Source: Vescimonas cirricatena (GTDB lineage Bacteria > Bacillota > Clostridia > Oscillospirales > Oscillospiraceae). Taken from it: a stretch of DNA of 64,000 nt. The translations under genes and the position numbers were made by a program. Shown here piece after piece: positions 7,801 to 16,373 of this stretch (within the stretch, counting starts at the first letter, position 1; every line of letters starts with the position of its first letter). The notes under the pieces are model-generated. The model ran no database searches and was not told the DNA's origin. It saw only the letters and a program-made list of their open reading frames with translations. The stretch lies in assembly GCF_020687045.1 (NCBI RefSeq), contig NZ_JAJEPW010000011.1, forward strand, positions 1 to 64,000, read 5' to 3'.

Positions 7801-8934
7801 TCAGATACGGCGGCTGAGCTTCTCGCTGTACTCCCGGCGGAAGTCCTCAAAGCAGCCGGCGTCCAGGCTGTCGCGGATGCGCTGGGCCAGCTTGTTGTAA
7901 AAATACAGATTGTGCATCACCGCCAGGCGCAGGGCCAGGATCTCCTCCGCCGCAAACAGGTGGCGGACATAGGCCCGGCTGAACCGGCGGCACACCGGGC
8001 AGTCGCACTCCGGGTCGATGGGCCGGTCGTCCAGCTTGTACTTGGCGTTTTTGATGTTCATGGCCCCCTGCCAGGTAAAGAGCTTGCCGTGGCGGGCGTT
8101 GCGGGCGGGCATAACGCAGTCGAAGAAGTCCACGCCCCGGGCCACCCCCTCGATGATGTTGCTGGGCGTGCCCACGCCCATGAGATACCGGGGCTTGTGG
8201 GCGGGCATATGGGGCTCCACCGCCTCAATGATGCGGTACATGACCTCGGTGGGCTCCCCCACCGCCAGGCCGCCGATGGCGAAGCCGTCGCAGTCGATTT
8301 TGGCGATCTGCTGCATGTGCCAGATCCGCAGGTCCTCATAGGTGGCCCCCTGGTTGATGCCGAACAGCATCTGATGGGGGTTCACGGCGTCCGGCAGGGC
8401 GTTGAGCCGGTCATGTTCCGCCTTGCACCGCTGCAGCCACCGGAGGGTGCGCTCACAGCTGGCCTTGGCATAGTCGTACTGCGCCGGGTTTTCCACGCAC
8501 TCGTCAAAGGCCATGGCGATATCGGAGCCAAGGTTGGACTGGATGCGCATACTCTCCTCCGGCCCCATGAAGATGCGGTGGCCGTCCAGATGGCTGGCAA
8601 AGGTGACGCCCTCCTCGGTGATCTTCCGCAGGCTGGCCAGGGAGAACACCTGGAAGCCGCCGGAGTCCGTGAGAATGGGGCCGTCCCAGTTCATGAACCG
8701 GTGCAGGCCGCCCATCTGCCGCACCACGTCGTCGCCGGGGCGCAGATGCAGGTGATAGGTGTTGGACAGCTCGATCTGACAGCCCAGATCGTGAAGATCG
8801 AAGGCGTCCACGCCGCCCTTGATGGCAGCCTGGGTGCCCACGTTCATGAATACCGGCGTCTGCACCGTGCCGCCGTGGGCGCAGCAGAACTCGCCCCGCC
8901 GGGCCCGGCCCTCTTTTTTGATTACTTTGAACAT
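7801..8934 (-). CDS. tgt: queuine/preQ1 tRNA-guanine transglycosylase
   Basis: Tgt (377 residues) exchanges guanine-34 for the queuosine precursor in tRNAs with GUN anticodons. The catalytic and substrate motifs are ILTDSGGFQVFSL (about residue 95), GGLAVGEP (about 230) and the nucleophile region VDFFDCVMPARNARHG (about 264). The zinc site is CDCPVC plus a later histidine (about residues 305-337). The bacterial partner enzyme gene queA is elsewhere in this window (29151). It is followed by the MITE-like repeat instead of yajC directly. Confidence 0.95.
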   Translation of the reverse strand: MFKVIKKEGRARRGEFCCAHGGTVQTPVFMNVGTQAAIKGGVDAFDLHDLGCQIELSNTYHLHLRPGDDVVRQMGGLHRFMNWDGPILTDSGGFQVFSLASLRKITEEGVTFASHLDGHRIFMGPEESMRIQSNLGSDIAMAFDECVENPAQYDYAKASCERTLRWLQRCKAEHDRLNALPDAVNPHQMLFGINQGATYEDLRIWHMQQIAKIDCDGFAIGGLAVGEPTEVMYRIIEAVEPHMPAHKPRYLMGVGTPSNIIEGVARGVDFFDCVMPARNARHGKLFTWQGAMNIKNAKYKLDDRPIDPECDCPVCRRFSRAYVRHLFAAEEILALRLAVMHNLYFYNKLAQRIRDSLDAGCFEDFRREYSEKLSRRI

Positions 8935-8994
8935 AGCTTCTCCTTAAACAGACAGACATCCGTTTTGCCGGATGCTTCTTATTTCACGGGGCCT

Positions 8995-9023
8995 ATTATA
9001 GCAAATCCGGCAGAGTATTTCAA
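8995..9023 (-). promoter_or_regulatory. promoter of tgt
   Basis: Minus-strand TTGAAA (9018-9023), 17-base spacer, TATAAT (8995-9000), about 60 bases before the tgt start. The rest of 8935-9243 contains nothing else recognisable apart from a TTGACA (9071) with a weak plus-strand -10 (CATAGT, 9094). Confidence 0.65.
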
Positions 9024-9243
9024 CTCCCCTGGTTTTTGGGAGAGAATCGGCAAAAAAATGCGCGGCCCTCTTGACAAGACGCAGCCAGCGGATCATAGTA
9101 AAGCTAATGAATGTTAGTTAGGCATCCGGAACGATGCACAAAATCAATATAACAGGAGAAGTGATCATGTAGAATCCGGTTTTGGGAGTGCGAAGGTATC
9201 AGGCCTCCCAGCGAAAGAATACGAAAATATAAGGAGATATACA

Positions 9244-9336
9244 ATGAATAAGAATCTTTTGCTGCTCGCCGCGGGGCTGGCATTGATCGCCGCCGTGGTG
9301 CTTTTTGTGAAAAAACGGGGTGCCACCGGAAAATGA
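9244..9336 (+). CDS. 30-residue single-span membrane peptide
   Basis: A tiny gene (MNKNLLLLAAGLALIAAVVL then FVKKRGATGK) preceded by a textbook AAGGAGATATACA ribosome site. It is one hydrophobic helix of about 18 residues with a basic tail, so it should insert in the membrane. A second similar-sized gene follows 36 bases later. No homologue is recognised. The strong ribosome site and sensible composition argue for translation; a function cannot be assigned. Confidence 0.5.
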   Translation: MNKNLLLLAAGLALIAAVVLFVKKRGATGK

Positions 9337-9372
9337 AGGGGCGCCGGAAAGGCACCGAATGGCCTCCGGAAA

Positions 9373-9465
9373 ATGGACGCCTATGACGGCATGAGTCTGT
9401 GCGGCGGGCTGCTGCTCCTGGGTGCGCTGGGGTACATGCTGAGCAGCCGGAAAATCACCGGATAA
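9373..9465 (+). CDS. second 30-residue hydrophobic peptide
   Basis: A possible tiny gene reading MDAYDGMSLCGGLLLLGALG then YMLSSRKITG. It has one hydrophobic stretch (about residues 10-23) and a basic end, the same build as the preceding peptide. The ribosome site is weaker (CCGGAAA). It ends just before a terminator hairpin (9484-9517), consistent with a two-cistron mini-operon. It is less certain than the first peptide. Confidence 0.35.
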   Translation: MDAYDGMSLCGGLLLLGALGYMLSSRKITG

Positions 9466-9483
9466 GCCTTCATAACGATCAAC

Positions 9484-9517
9484 GGCCCGTACCGGCCAAT
9501 ACCCGCCGGTACGGGCC
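9484..9517 (+). terminator. hairpin after the two small membrane peptides
   Basis: A perfect 12-bp stem (GGCCCGTACCGG 9484-9495 with its complement 9506-9517) followed by a poor U tract. Confidence 0.5.
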
Positions 9518-9554
9518 TTCAGCATTCAAGCCGCACATTTCAAACAGGAAAATG

Positions 9555-9583
9555 TTGCATTTTTCCGGAACGGATGGTATAAA
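9555..9583 (+). promoter_or_regulatory. promoter of the padR operon
   Basis: TTGCAT (9555-9560), 17-base spacer, TATAAA (9578-9583), followed by AAAGGAGGCGG before the ATG at 9616. Confidence 0.6.
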
Positions 9584-9615
9584 AGAAGGAGAACTTTGGC
9601 AAAGGAGGCGGCGGT

Positions 9616-10050
9616 ATGTCACGCGATTCGGGACCCAATGTATTCCAGCGCGGCGTCATGGCGCTGATCCTGCTGTCGCTGCTGCGAAGGGAAGATATGT
9701 ACGGCTACCAGCTGGTGCAGGAGACGGAACGGCGCAGCGGCGGACGGCTGAAAACCCAGGAGGGCTCCCTGTACCCGGTGCTGTACCGGCTGCAGGAGCA
9801 GGGACTGATCTCCGACCGCCGGGTGCTGGTGGGCAAGCGGATGACCCGCGTATACTACCACCTGGAGCCCGCCGGAGAAGCCCGGCTGGAGGAAATGATC
9901 CGGGAATATGAATCCATGATGACCGGCGTAACGGCCATCATTCGAGAGGAGGCGCCGCCATGCGGAAAAGACAGCGGCAGGTCAACCGATATGTCCGGGC
10001 CGTCGGCAGCTATCTGCCCTGTGCCGGAAAACACAAAAAGCAGCTGCTGA
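9616..10050 (+). CDS. PadR-family transcriptional regulator
   Basis: The first ~112 residues form a PadR winged helix: FQRGVMALILLSLL, MYGYQLVQ, EGSLYPVLYRLQEQGLI and YYHLEPAGEARLEEM. PadR proteins are dimeric repressors that often control a neighbouring membrane or efflux gene. After residue ~112 the reading frame continues for about 30 residues (GKDSGRSTDMSGPSAA...), which overlaps the next gene by 91 bases and does not look like PadR. Most PadR genes with this kind of partner stop near the partner's start, so a late frameshift or a simple C-terminal extension are both possible. Confidence 0.85.
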   Translation: MSRDSGPNVFQRGVMALILLSLLRREDMYGYQLVQETERRSGGRLKTQEGSLYPVLYRLQEQGLISDRRVLVGKRMTRVYYHLEPAGEARLEEMIREYESMMTGVTAIIREEAPPCGKDSGRSTDMSGPSAAICPVPENTKSSC

Positions 10051-10349
10051 CGGCTCTGCGCAGCGAGGCGGAGGCCTACTGCGCCGAAACCCGGGACGCA
10101 GACCTGGAAGCCCGGTTCGGGACGCCCCAGCAGGTGGCCGCGGCATATGTGGACGCCATGAGCACCCAGGAGCTGCTGGCCGCCCTGCGTCGGCGGCGTC
10201 AGGTGCTGACGATCCTGATCGCGGCGGTGCTGACGGCGCTGCTGCTGTGGGTGGCGGCCCTCTGCGTCAGCCTGTATGACTATCACCAGGCATACAACGG
10301 CTGGAGCGAAACCAGCATCATCGAGGAACCCTCGCCATACGGCCAATAG
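9960..10349 (+). CDS. membrane protein partner of PadR (DUF1700/DUF6120-like)
   Basis: A 129-residue protein. The N-terminal ~75 residues are a charged helical domain (VNRYVRAVGSYLPCAGKHKK, then LRSEAEAY and EARFGTPQQVAAAYVDAM). This resembles the cytosolic domain of DUF1700/DUF6120 proteins, which typically follow padR. One transmembrane helix (about residues 82-105, VLTILIAAVLTALLLWVAAL) and a short outer tail follow. These pairs are thought to be regulator/partner units, but the biochemical role is not established. It overlaps the padR frame and ends before a strong terminator. Confidence 0.7.
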   Translation: MRKRQRQVNRYVRAVGSYLPCAGKHKKQLLTALRSEAEAYCAETRDADLEARFGTPQQVAAAYVDAMSTQELLAALRRRRQVLTILIAAVLTALLLWVAALCVSLYDYHQAYNGWSETSIIEEPSPYGQ

Positions 10350-10358
10350 GCGGAAATC

Positions 10359-10385
10359 CCCCCGGAAAGCCCTGCTTTCCGGGGG
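10359..10385 (+). terminator. terminator of the padR operon
   Basis: An 11-bp stem (CCCCCGGAAAG 10359-10369 with CTTTCCGGGGG 10375-10385) followed by CTTTGTCT. Confidence 0.75.
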
Positions 10386-10450
10386 CTTTGTCTATCGCGG
10401 CCGCAGCGTCTGCCCGCAATACTTTTTTTTAGAAGATATTTTCAAGAATA

Positions 10451-10479
10451 TTGACATATTTTGCACAATATGCTACAAT
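10451..10479 (+). promoter_or_regulatory. promoter of the lipoprotein-ABC operon
   Basis: TTGACA (10451-10456), 17-base spacer, TACAAT (10474-10479). The ~100-base leader contains a 9-bp hairpin (GCCCGCCTA 10518-10526 with TAGGCGGGC 10544-10552) upstream of the GGGAGGGA ribosome site. Confidence 0.8.
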
Positions 10480-10586
10480 CCGGCTTGCAGCTATCCTGTT
10501 GATTTGCAACAAAAGCCGCCCGCCTACTACATATATAGTGTGATAGGCGGGCAAAATTTACGATTCCATCGGGGAGGGACTATCCA

Positions 10587-11789
10587 ATGAAACGCTTCGT
10601 ACCATGCTTTCTTGCGCTGCTCCTGCTGCTGACCGCCTGCTCCGGGCCTGAAGGCCCTGCCGGGAATCCCTCCGGAGACCCGGAGCCGACCCCCGTCGCC
10701 CAAGGGCACGCCCTGCCCAAGGACAACCGGGACGCCGCCGGGACAGGCTCGGTGTTCACCGACGACAACGGCTGGTATATTTGCGCCGCCGGGGCGGTGA
10801 GCTACTACGACTATGCCTCCGGCCGGACCATGGCCCTGTGCGCCCAGCCGGGCTGCTCCCACAGGGACGCCAGCTGCCAGGCGTGGGTGGGGAATGTCAA
10901 CAGCTTCGCCGTTTTGGACGGGGTGCTCTACGCCACCCTCGATGACGCGGGCAGCGGCGCAAGCCTGGTGCGCAAGGAGCTGTCCGGCGGGAAAGTCACC
11001 GTCCTGGAGCAGTGGGACAACACCGACAATCATTTCTACACCGCCGCCCTGGGGCGTTTCTCCTGCGGCAAGGCCACCCTGCATCTGGAATGCCGCATCA
11101 CGGAGCAGCAGGCGGACGGGCGGGTCGAGAGCCGAACCGAGGGCAGCTCCCTGCTATATGACCTTGCCGCCGGCAGCTATCGGGAGCTGTCTGTCCCCGG
11201 GACGCTGATGGGCTTTTCCGCCCGCTGGGGCGCCGTGGTGGAGGTGCTGAAGGAGCCGGACCGGATGAGTACGGAGGAGTTCACGGCCCTGTACGGGGAG
11301 GACGCCTCCTACGGGCGGTATCTCTACAAAAACACCCAGCGGCGGCTTCTGCTGTGGGATATGGAGAGCGGAGACTATACCGTTGTGGCCGATCATAACA
11401 AGGACGGCTATCTTATGAGCGTCGACCCCGCGCAGGTCTACGGCATGGAGCATATCTACCAGTGTGGGGACCAGCTGCGCCTTCTGAACCTGGAGAGCGG
11501 CGAGAGCCGCACCCTGCTGACCATGGAGGATATCATCCACTACTGGGTCATGGACAGCAAGGCATTTATCATCACCGAGACAGAAGCGGGCTATCGGTTC
11601 TGGATGGCCGATCTGCAGGATGGTAAGCCCGTGGAGCTGGTGGGTTCCACCAACGAGCACGGCATAGCCATGAGCCCCTTCCAGGAGGGCGGCTCCTTCT
11701 TCCGGGCGTTGGGCGACAATGGCCAATGCATCATCTCCAAAGAAGATTTCTACGCCGTACGCTTTGAAAACGCCGTGGATGTGGGGTGA
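10587..11789 (+). CDS. putative lipoprotein, ABC-transporter associated
   Basis: A 400-residue secreted lipoprotein. The signal is MKRFVPCFLALLLLLTAC with lipobox LTAC (Cys18), followed by a Pro/Gly-rich linker. The mature part has repeated short beta segments (DNGWYICAAGAVSYYDYASG, LYATLDDAGSG, FWMADLQDGKPVELVG) that suggest a beta-propeller-like fold, and a paired-cysteine motif (CAQPGCSHRDASC). The family is not recognised. It begins an operon with an ABC ATPase and a large permease; the ATPase start lies just past its stop, so these three are likely coexpressed and work at the membrane. Confidence 0.75.
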   Translation: MKRFVPCFLALLLLLTACSGPEGPAGNPSGDPEPTPVAQGHALPKDNRDAAGTGSVFTDDNGWYICAAGAVSYYDYASGRTMALCAQPGCSHRDASCQAWVGNVNSFAVLDGVLYATLDDAGSGASLVRKELSGGKVTVLEQWDNTDNHFYTAALGRFSCGKATLHLECRITEQQADGRVESRTEGSSLLYDLAAGSYRELSVPGTLMGFSARWGAVVEVLKEPDRMSTEEFTALYGEDASYGRYLYKNTQRRLLLWDMESGDYTVVADHNKDGYLMSVDPAQVYGMEHIYQCGDQLRLLNLESGESRTLLTMEDIIHYWVMDSKAFIITETEAGYRFWMADLQDGKPVELVGSTNEHGIAMSPFQEGGSFFRALGDNGQCIISKEDFYAVRFENAVDVG

Positions 11790-11794
11790 CGGAT

Positions 11795-12667
11795 ATGGAG
11801 CTGCAATTTCACGACGTCGCCAAGCGATACGGCGCAAAGGAGGCCCTGCGAGGCATTGACCTGACCCTGACGCCGGGGGTATACGGCCTGTTAGGCCCCA
11901 ACGGCGCAGGCAAAAGCACCCTCATGAACATCCTCACCGGGAATCTCCGGCCCACCCGGGGCCACGTCACCCTGGACGGGCAGGACACCGTCTCCATGGG
12001 GGAGGCCTTCCGCCGCCGGCTAGGATACTGCCCCCAGCAGCAGGCGTTATATCCCGGCTTCACCGGGGAGCAATTTCTCTATTACATGGCGTCCCTTCAG
12101 GGCATGAGCCGGGAGGACGCCAAAGGGCGCATGGACTGGGCCCTGGCGCGGCTGGACCTCACGGAGGCGGCAGGCCGCCCCATCCGTGGCTGGTCCGGGG
12201 GCATGAAGCAGCGGCTGCTGCTGGCCCAGGCCCTGCTCCACGACCCGGATATCCTGGTGCTGGACGAACCCACGGCGGGCCTTGACCCCCGCCAGCGGGT
12301 GGCGGTGCGGAATCTCATCGGCGAGATCGCCGGGGAGAAGATCGTGCTGCTGTGTACCCATGTGGTGCAGGACGTGGAGTTCATCGCCCGGGAGCTGATT
12401 CTGATGAACCAGGGCCTTATTATCCGCCGGGGCTCCCCCCACGCCCTGGAGCAGGAGCTGGAGGGCCGGGTATGGGAGCTGACCGCAGCGGAGACGCAGC
12501 TCCCCGGCATGGCGCAGTACGGCACGGTGTGCGGCGTGTCCCGGCAGCAGGAGGGCATTTTGGTGCGTCTGCTCAGCGCAGCAAAGCCGCCCCTTCCCTG
12601 CGCTCCGGCCCGGCCCGACCTGGAGGATGTGTATCTGTTCCACTTCGGGGAGGGGGCGGCGCTATGA
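11795..12667 (+). CDS. ABC transporter ATP-binding protein
   Basis: About 290 residues. Walker A is GPNGAGKST (about residue 34), the Q-loop region is YCPQQQALYPGFT, the ABC signature is WSGGMKQRL, Walker B is ILVLDEPTAGLDP and the switch histidine is in LLCTHVV. It is the DrrA/CcmA-like type that pairs with ABC-2 permeases. The C-terminal ~80 residues form the usual accessory domain ending near DLEDVYLFHFGE. The ATG at 11795 is preceded by GGGGTG; a GTG at 11786 is the alternative. The stop overlaps the permease start (ATGA). Confidence 0.92.
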   Translation: MELQFHDVAKRYGAKEALRGIDLTLTPGVYGLLGPNGAGKSTLMNILTGNLRPTRGHVTLDGQDTVSMGEAFRRRLGYCPQQQALYPGFTGEQFLYYMASLQGMSREDAKGRMDWALARLDLTEAAGRPIRGWSGGMKQRLLLAQALLHDPDILVLDEPTAGLDPRQRVAVRNLIGEIAGEKIVLLCTHVVQDVEFIARELILMNQGLIIRRGSPHALEQELEGRVWELTAAETQLPGMAQYGTVCGVSRQQEGILVRLLSAAKPPLPCAPARPDLEDVYLFHFGEGAAL

Positions 12668-14694
12668 CCTGGGAGCTGCGGAAGATCGGCGGCAGCGGGC
12701 GGCTGTGCCTGCTACTGGTTCTGGCGGTGCTCTGCAATGGGGTGCTGTTCGCCCTCCACGCCGCCGGAGACGCAGGCGGCTATACCGTGTCCGCTCTGCA
12801 TCAGGCCATGGCCCAGAAGGACCTGCCGGGATACGAGGAGCGCCTGTGGCAGGAGCTGGAGCAGGCCGCACACACCGGCACACGCAGCGAATACGACGCC
12901 CTGCGCCGTGAGCTTTCCGCCGCTGACGCGGCAGGTGAGCGGGTGCGGCAGGCGGAGGAATATCCCTCCTTCCGGGCGGGCCTGGCGGCGGAATCCCGGC
13001 TGAAGCTGCGGATGGGACTGTTTGACGGCTTTGCCGCCCGCTCCTTAGAGCGGGGCGCGGCGGTCTATGAGTCCCTGGCGGACGTGACCCCCCGGGCGGC
13101 GTTTCTGGGCGGTGCGGAGGTACTGCTGTTCTTTCATCTGACGGACGCTTTGGCGCTGCTGTTCCCCCTGGCGGGTGGACTGACCCTGCTGACCCATGAG
13201 AGGGCATCGGGGCTTGTGAACCTGACCCGCCCCACCCGCCTGGGCCGGTCCCGGGTCTACGGGCGAAAGCTGGCCGCCGCAGCGACTCTCTCCACGGCGG
13301 GCTTCGTGCTGCTCTACGGCGTCAACGCCCTGATCGCCGGGCTTCTGTACGGCTTCGCGGAGCTTGACGCCCCGGTGCAGAGCCTGTACGGCTTCGCCGC
13401 CTGCCCCTACCGGATGACGGTGGGCGAACTGCTGGCTCTGGCGGCGGGGCTGAAATACCTATGGTTGCTGTGCTGCGCGGCGCTGATCTTCCTGCTGTGC
13501 GCCCGGGCGGCCAATGCCGCTGCGGCGGTTGGCGGCGCGGCGGTCTGCGGGGGCATAGCCGCCCTCATGGCGGGCAGCTCCCAATTATGGCTGCGGAATC
13601 TCAGCCTGTGGCAGCTGGCGGACGGGCAAGCCCTGTGCCGGGAGGCGGTGTATCTGAACCTGCTGGGCAGCCCCCAGGACCGGGTCCTCTGCGGCGCGAT
13701 ATTCCTGCTTGTTCTGGCCCTGGCCGCCGGAATCGTCGGCGCGGCGCTGTACGCCCAAACCCCCGGCGGTTCCGGCAAGCGGGTGGCCTTTACACGGTCG
13801 CTTCCCCGCCCCCGGCATACCTGCCTGGCGGGACACGAACTGTATAAGGCGCTGATCTCCCGGTGCGGACTGTGGATCCTTTTAGCATTTTTTGCCGTCA
13901 TCGCCCTGCTGTACGGCCGATTCACCCCGGAGCGCAGTGAATTTGAGGTGTATTATCGGAACTATTCCGAGTTTTTATCAGGCGCGCCCAGCCAGGAAAA
14001 GGACGCCTACCTGGCGTCGGAGCAGGCACGGTTTGACGAGCTGAACGAGCAGCTTCTGGAGCTGGGGCGGCGGTATCCCGACTCTGTGACCTTTGACCGG
14101 GAGACGGAGCCCATACGGAATCAGCTCCACGCAGAGGACGCCTTCCACATGGCGCAGAACCAGTACCGCGCCCTGCGGCCGGGGCAGGTGTACCTGTATC
14201 AGACCGGCTATCAGCGGCTGTTGGGGGCGGATGCCCTGCGTCAGGATGTTTTGGAGCTGGGCGGCGCGTTTTTGGTCATAGCACTGCTGCTGTTCAGCAG
14301 CTTCGCCGGGGAGCGGGAGAGCGGCGTGGACGCCCTGCTGACGGCCAGCCCCCGCCGAAGGAGCGTGGTGCGGTGGAAATGTGCCATCGCAGGGGGCTAT
14401 GTCCTGCTGCTGACGCTATCCCTGTGGCTTCCGGGTCCGTTGACGGTGCAGGGAGCCTACGGCCAGCTGAACATGGCCGCTCAGGCCAACAGCGTGCAGT
14501 GCCTGTCCATCCTGTCGGACGGCTGGACGGTGGGCGGCGTGGTGCTGGCGCTGCTGGCAGGCCGGTTTCTCCTGTTGGCGGCGGCTGCCGCTGCGGTACT
14601 GCTGCTCTCCCGCCGGTGCGCCATGGTTCCGGCCCTGCTGCTGTCGCTGCTGCTTCTCCTGCTGCCCGTGGGGGCGGCATACGCCTGGATGTGA
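12664..14694 (+). CDS. ABC-2 type permease, large two-half protein
   Basis: A 676-residue membrane protein. The N-terminal helix (LCLLLVLAVLCNGVLFALHA) is followed by a long charged extracytoplasmic loop (about residues 40-145) and a cluster of helices (about 155-365). A second helix (LWILLAFFAVIALLYG) with another charged loop and a final helix cluster follow (about 525-675). The repeat of helix-loop-helices suggests two fused ABC-2 permease halves. It is expected to form the membrane channel for the preceding ATPase. The substrate is unknown; export of a peptide, lipid or drug is possible. The start overlaps the ATPase stop, so an upstream extension of the frame was rejected. Confidence 0.85.
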   Translation: MTWELRKIGGSGRLCLLLVLAVLCNGVLFALHAAGDAGGYTVSALHQAMAQKDLPGYEERLWQELEQAAHTGTRSEYDALRRELSAADAAGERVRQAEEYPSFRAGLAAESRLKLRMGLFDGFAARSLERGAAVYESLADVTPRAAFLGGAEVLLFFHLTDALALLFPLAGGLTLLTHERASGLVNLTRPTRLGRSRVYGRKLAAAATLSTAGFVLLYGVNALIAGLLYGFAELDAPVQSLYGFAACPYRMTVGELLALAAGLKYLWLLCCAALIFLLCARAANAAAAVGGAAVCGGIAALMAGSSQLWLRNLSLWQLADGQALCREAVYLNLLGSPQDRVLCGAIFLLVLALAAGIVGAALYAQTPGGSGKRVAFTRSLPRPRHTCLAGHELYKALISRCGLWILLAFFAVIALLYGRFTPERSEFEVYYRNYSEFLSGAPSQEKDAYLASEQARFDELNEQLLELGRRYPDSVTFDRETEPIRNQLHAEDAFHMAQNQYRALRPGQVYLYQTGYQRLLGADALRQDVLELGGAFLVIALLLFSSFAGERESGVDALLTASPRRRSVVRWKCAIAGGYVLLLTLSLWLPGPLTVQGAYGQLNMAAQANSVQCLSILSDGWTVGGVVLALLAGRFLLLAAAAAAVLLLSRRCAMVPALLLSLLLLLLPVGAAYAWM

Positions 14695-14701
14695 AAGATA
14701 C

Positions 14702-14737
14702 AAAAAGGGTGCGGACATCGCTGTCCGCACCCTTTTT
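14702..14737. terminator. bidirectional terminator between the permease and tyrS
   Basis: A perfect 16-bp stem (14702-14717 with 14722-14737) with A5 before and T5 after, so it should work for both the plus-strand ABC operon and the converging tyrS. Confidence 0.85.
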
Positions 14738-14817
14738 GGCTTATAACATGCAGGGATGATCCCATATATCGTTCGTATTGGACGCACCTGGCGATAGCTT
14801 GCTTCTGCTGGCTATCC

Positions 14818-16044
14818 TCAGATCAGCACGGCCCGGTGGAACACCTTCTTGCCCTTGCGGATGATCAGGCCGTCGCCGGTGAACTCCTGGCAGCCGAAGG
14901 ATGCGTCGATGGAATCCACCTTCTTGTCCCCCACGGTGATGCCGCCCTGCTGCACCAGCCGCCGGGCCTCGCCCTTGCTGGCGCACAGGCCGCACCGGAC
15001 CAGCAGGTTCAGCACGTTGATCTCGCCGCTGCCCAGGTCGTCGCCGGTAAGCTCAGTGGTGGGCATATCCTGGGCATTGGCACCGCCGCCGAACAGAGCC
15101 CGAGCCGCCTGGCGGGCCTTCTCGGCCTCGTCCTGGCCGTGGACCAGCTTGGTCAGCTCATAGGCCAGGATGTCCTTGGCCTCGTTGAGCTTTGCCCCCT
15201 CCCAGTCGGCCATCTGGTCGATCTGCTCCAGAGGCAGGAAGGTCAGCATCCGGATGCACTTGAGCACGTCGGCGTCGTCTACGTTGCGCCAGTACTGATA
15301 GAACTCGAAGGGGCTGGTCTTGTTGGGATCCAGCCACACGGCGTTGCCGGCGGTCTTGCCCATCTTGTTGCCCTGGGAGTCCGTCAGCAGGGTGATGGTC
15401 ATGGCGTGGGCGTCCTTGCCCAGCTTCCGGCGGATCAGCTCCGTGCCGCCCAGCATGTTGCTCCACTGGTCGTTGCCGCCGAACTGCATGTTGCAGCCGT
15501 TGTGCTGGAACATGTAGTAAAAGTCGTAGCTCTGCATGATCATGTAGTTGAACTCCAGGAAGCTCAGGCCCTTCTCCATGCGCTGCTTGTAGCACTCGGC
15601 CCGCAGCATATTGTTGACAGAGAAGCAGGCGCCCACCTCCCGCAGCAGGTCCACATAGTTCAGCTTCAGCAGCCAGTCGGCGTTGTTGAGCATGATGGCC
15701 TTGCCCTCGCCGAAGTCGATGAACCGCTCCATCTGCCGCTTGAAGCAGGCGGCGTTGTGGTCGATGTCCTCCTTGGTGAGCATCTTGCGCATGTCCGTGC
15801 GGCCGGAGGGGTCGCCGATCATGGTGGTGCCGCCGCCGATCAGGGCGATGGGCTTGTTGCCCGCCATCTGCAGGCGCTTCATCAGGGTCAGGGCCATGAA
15901 ATGGCCCGCCGTCAGGGAGTCCGCCGTGCAGTCAAAGCCGATATAGAACGTGGCCTTGCCGTTGTTGATCATCTCGCGGATCTCATCCTCGTTGGTGACC
16001 TGGGCGATCAGTCCCCGGGCCACCAGTTCTTCATAAATTCCCAT
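14818..16044 (-). CDS. tyrS: tyrosine--tRNA ligase
   Basis: TyrS (408 residues) charges tRNA-Tyr. The class I HIGH-like motif is AGHFMAL (about residue 48) and the KMSKS-like loop is GNKMGKTAGNAVW (about residue 230). The tyrosine pocket includes YIGFDCTADSL and MQSYDFYYMF. The C-terminal S4 RNA-binding domain is present (LVRCGLCASKGEARRLVQQGGI). It is preceded by a tyrosine-type T-box leader with its own promoter, so expression should rise when tRNA-Tyr is uncharged. Confidence 0.96.
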   Translation of the reverse strand: MGIYEELVARGLIAQVTNEDEIREMINNGKATFYIGFDCTADSLTAGHFMALTLMKRLQMAGNKPIALIGGGTTMIGDPSGRTDMRKMLTKEDIDHNAACFKRQMERFIDFGEGKAIMLNNADWLLKLNYVDLLREVGACFSVNNMLRAECYKQRMEKGLSFLEFNYMIMQSYDFYYMFQHNGCNMQFGGNDQWSNMLGGTELIRRKLGKDAHAMTITLLTDSQGNKMGKTAGNAVWLDPNKTSPFEFYQYWRNVDDADVLKCIRMLTFLPLEQIDQMADWEGAKLNEAKDILAYELTKLVHGQDEAEKARQAARALFGGGANAQDMPTTELTGDDLGSGEINVLNLLVRCGLCASKGEARRLVQQGGITVGDKKVDSIDASFGCQEFTGDGLIIRKGKKVFHRAVLI

Positions 16045-16085
16045 GTTGTTCTGATTCCTTTCCGATATTTTGGGCGTACAGGGGG

Positions 16086-16355
16086 CAAAAAAACGCCCCC
16101 TGTCAGATTGACAGAGGGCGACAAAAATCGCGGTACCACCTCAGCTTCGCCGACGCCTCGCGGCGTGCGGCCTCATCGGGTGCAGCAACACCCTATCGCT
16201 GTAACGGGCGAACCCGACACATTCCTAATAGGCATCGAGCCGTTCAGAAGGCTGCTCCGGGATGTATTCTCCCGCCGCCGCCTCTCCCCTTTTCACCGCA
16301 CAGGGGCTCTCTTTGCAGGCAGACTGGCCGGATACTTCTTCCCTTCATCGCTGTT
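16086..16355 (-). promoter_or_regulatory. T-box leader of tyrS (specifier UAC)
   Basis: The minus-strand leader starts with a typical stem I (AACAGCGATGAAGGGAAGAA). It has a candidate tyrosine specifier UAC (16264-16266) in GAATACATC, then the T-box sequence GAGGTGGTACCGCG (about 16129-16142). An intrinsic terminator follows (CGCCCTCTGTC/GACAGGGGGCG then T6-7, about 16086-16120). Uncharged tRNA-Tyr would stabilise the antiterminator. Confidence 0.93.
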
Positions 16356-16373
16356 GCATATGAAGTTAGGCAC

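Noticed and set aside
12352..12663. Upstream extension of the ABC permease frame
   Set aside because: It overlaps the ATPase gene; the ATG at 12664 forms the usual ATGA overlap and starts a proper N-terminus.
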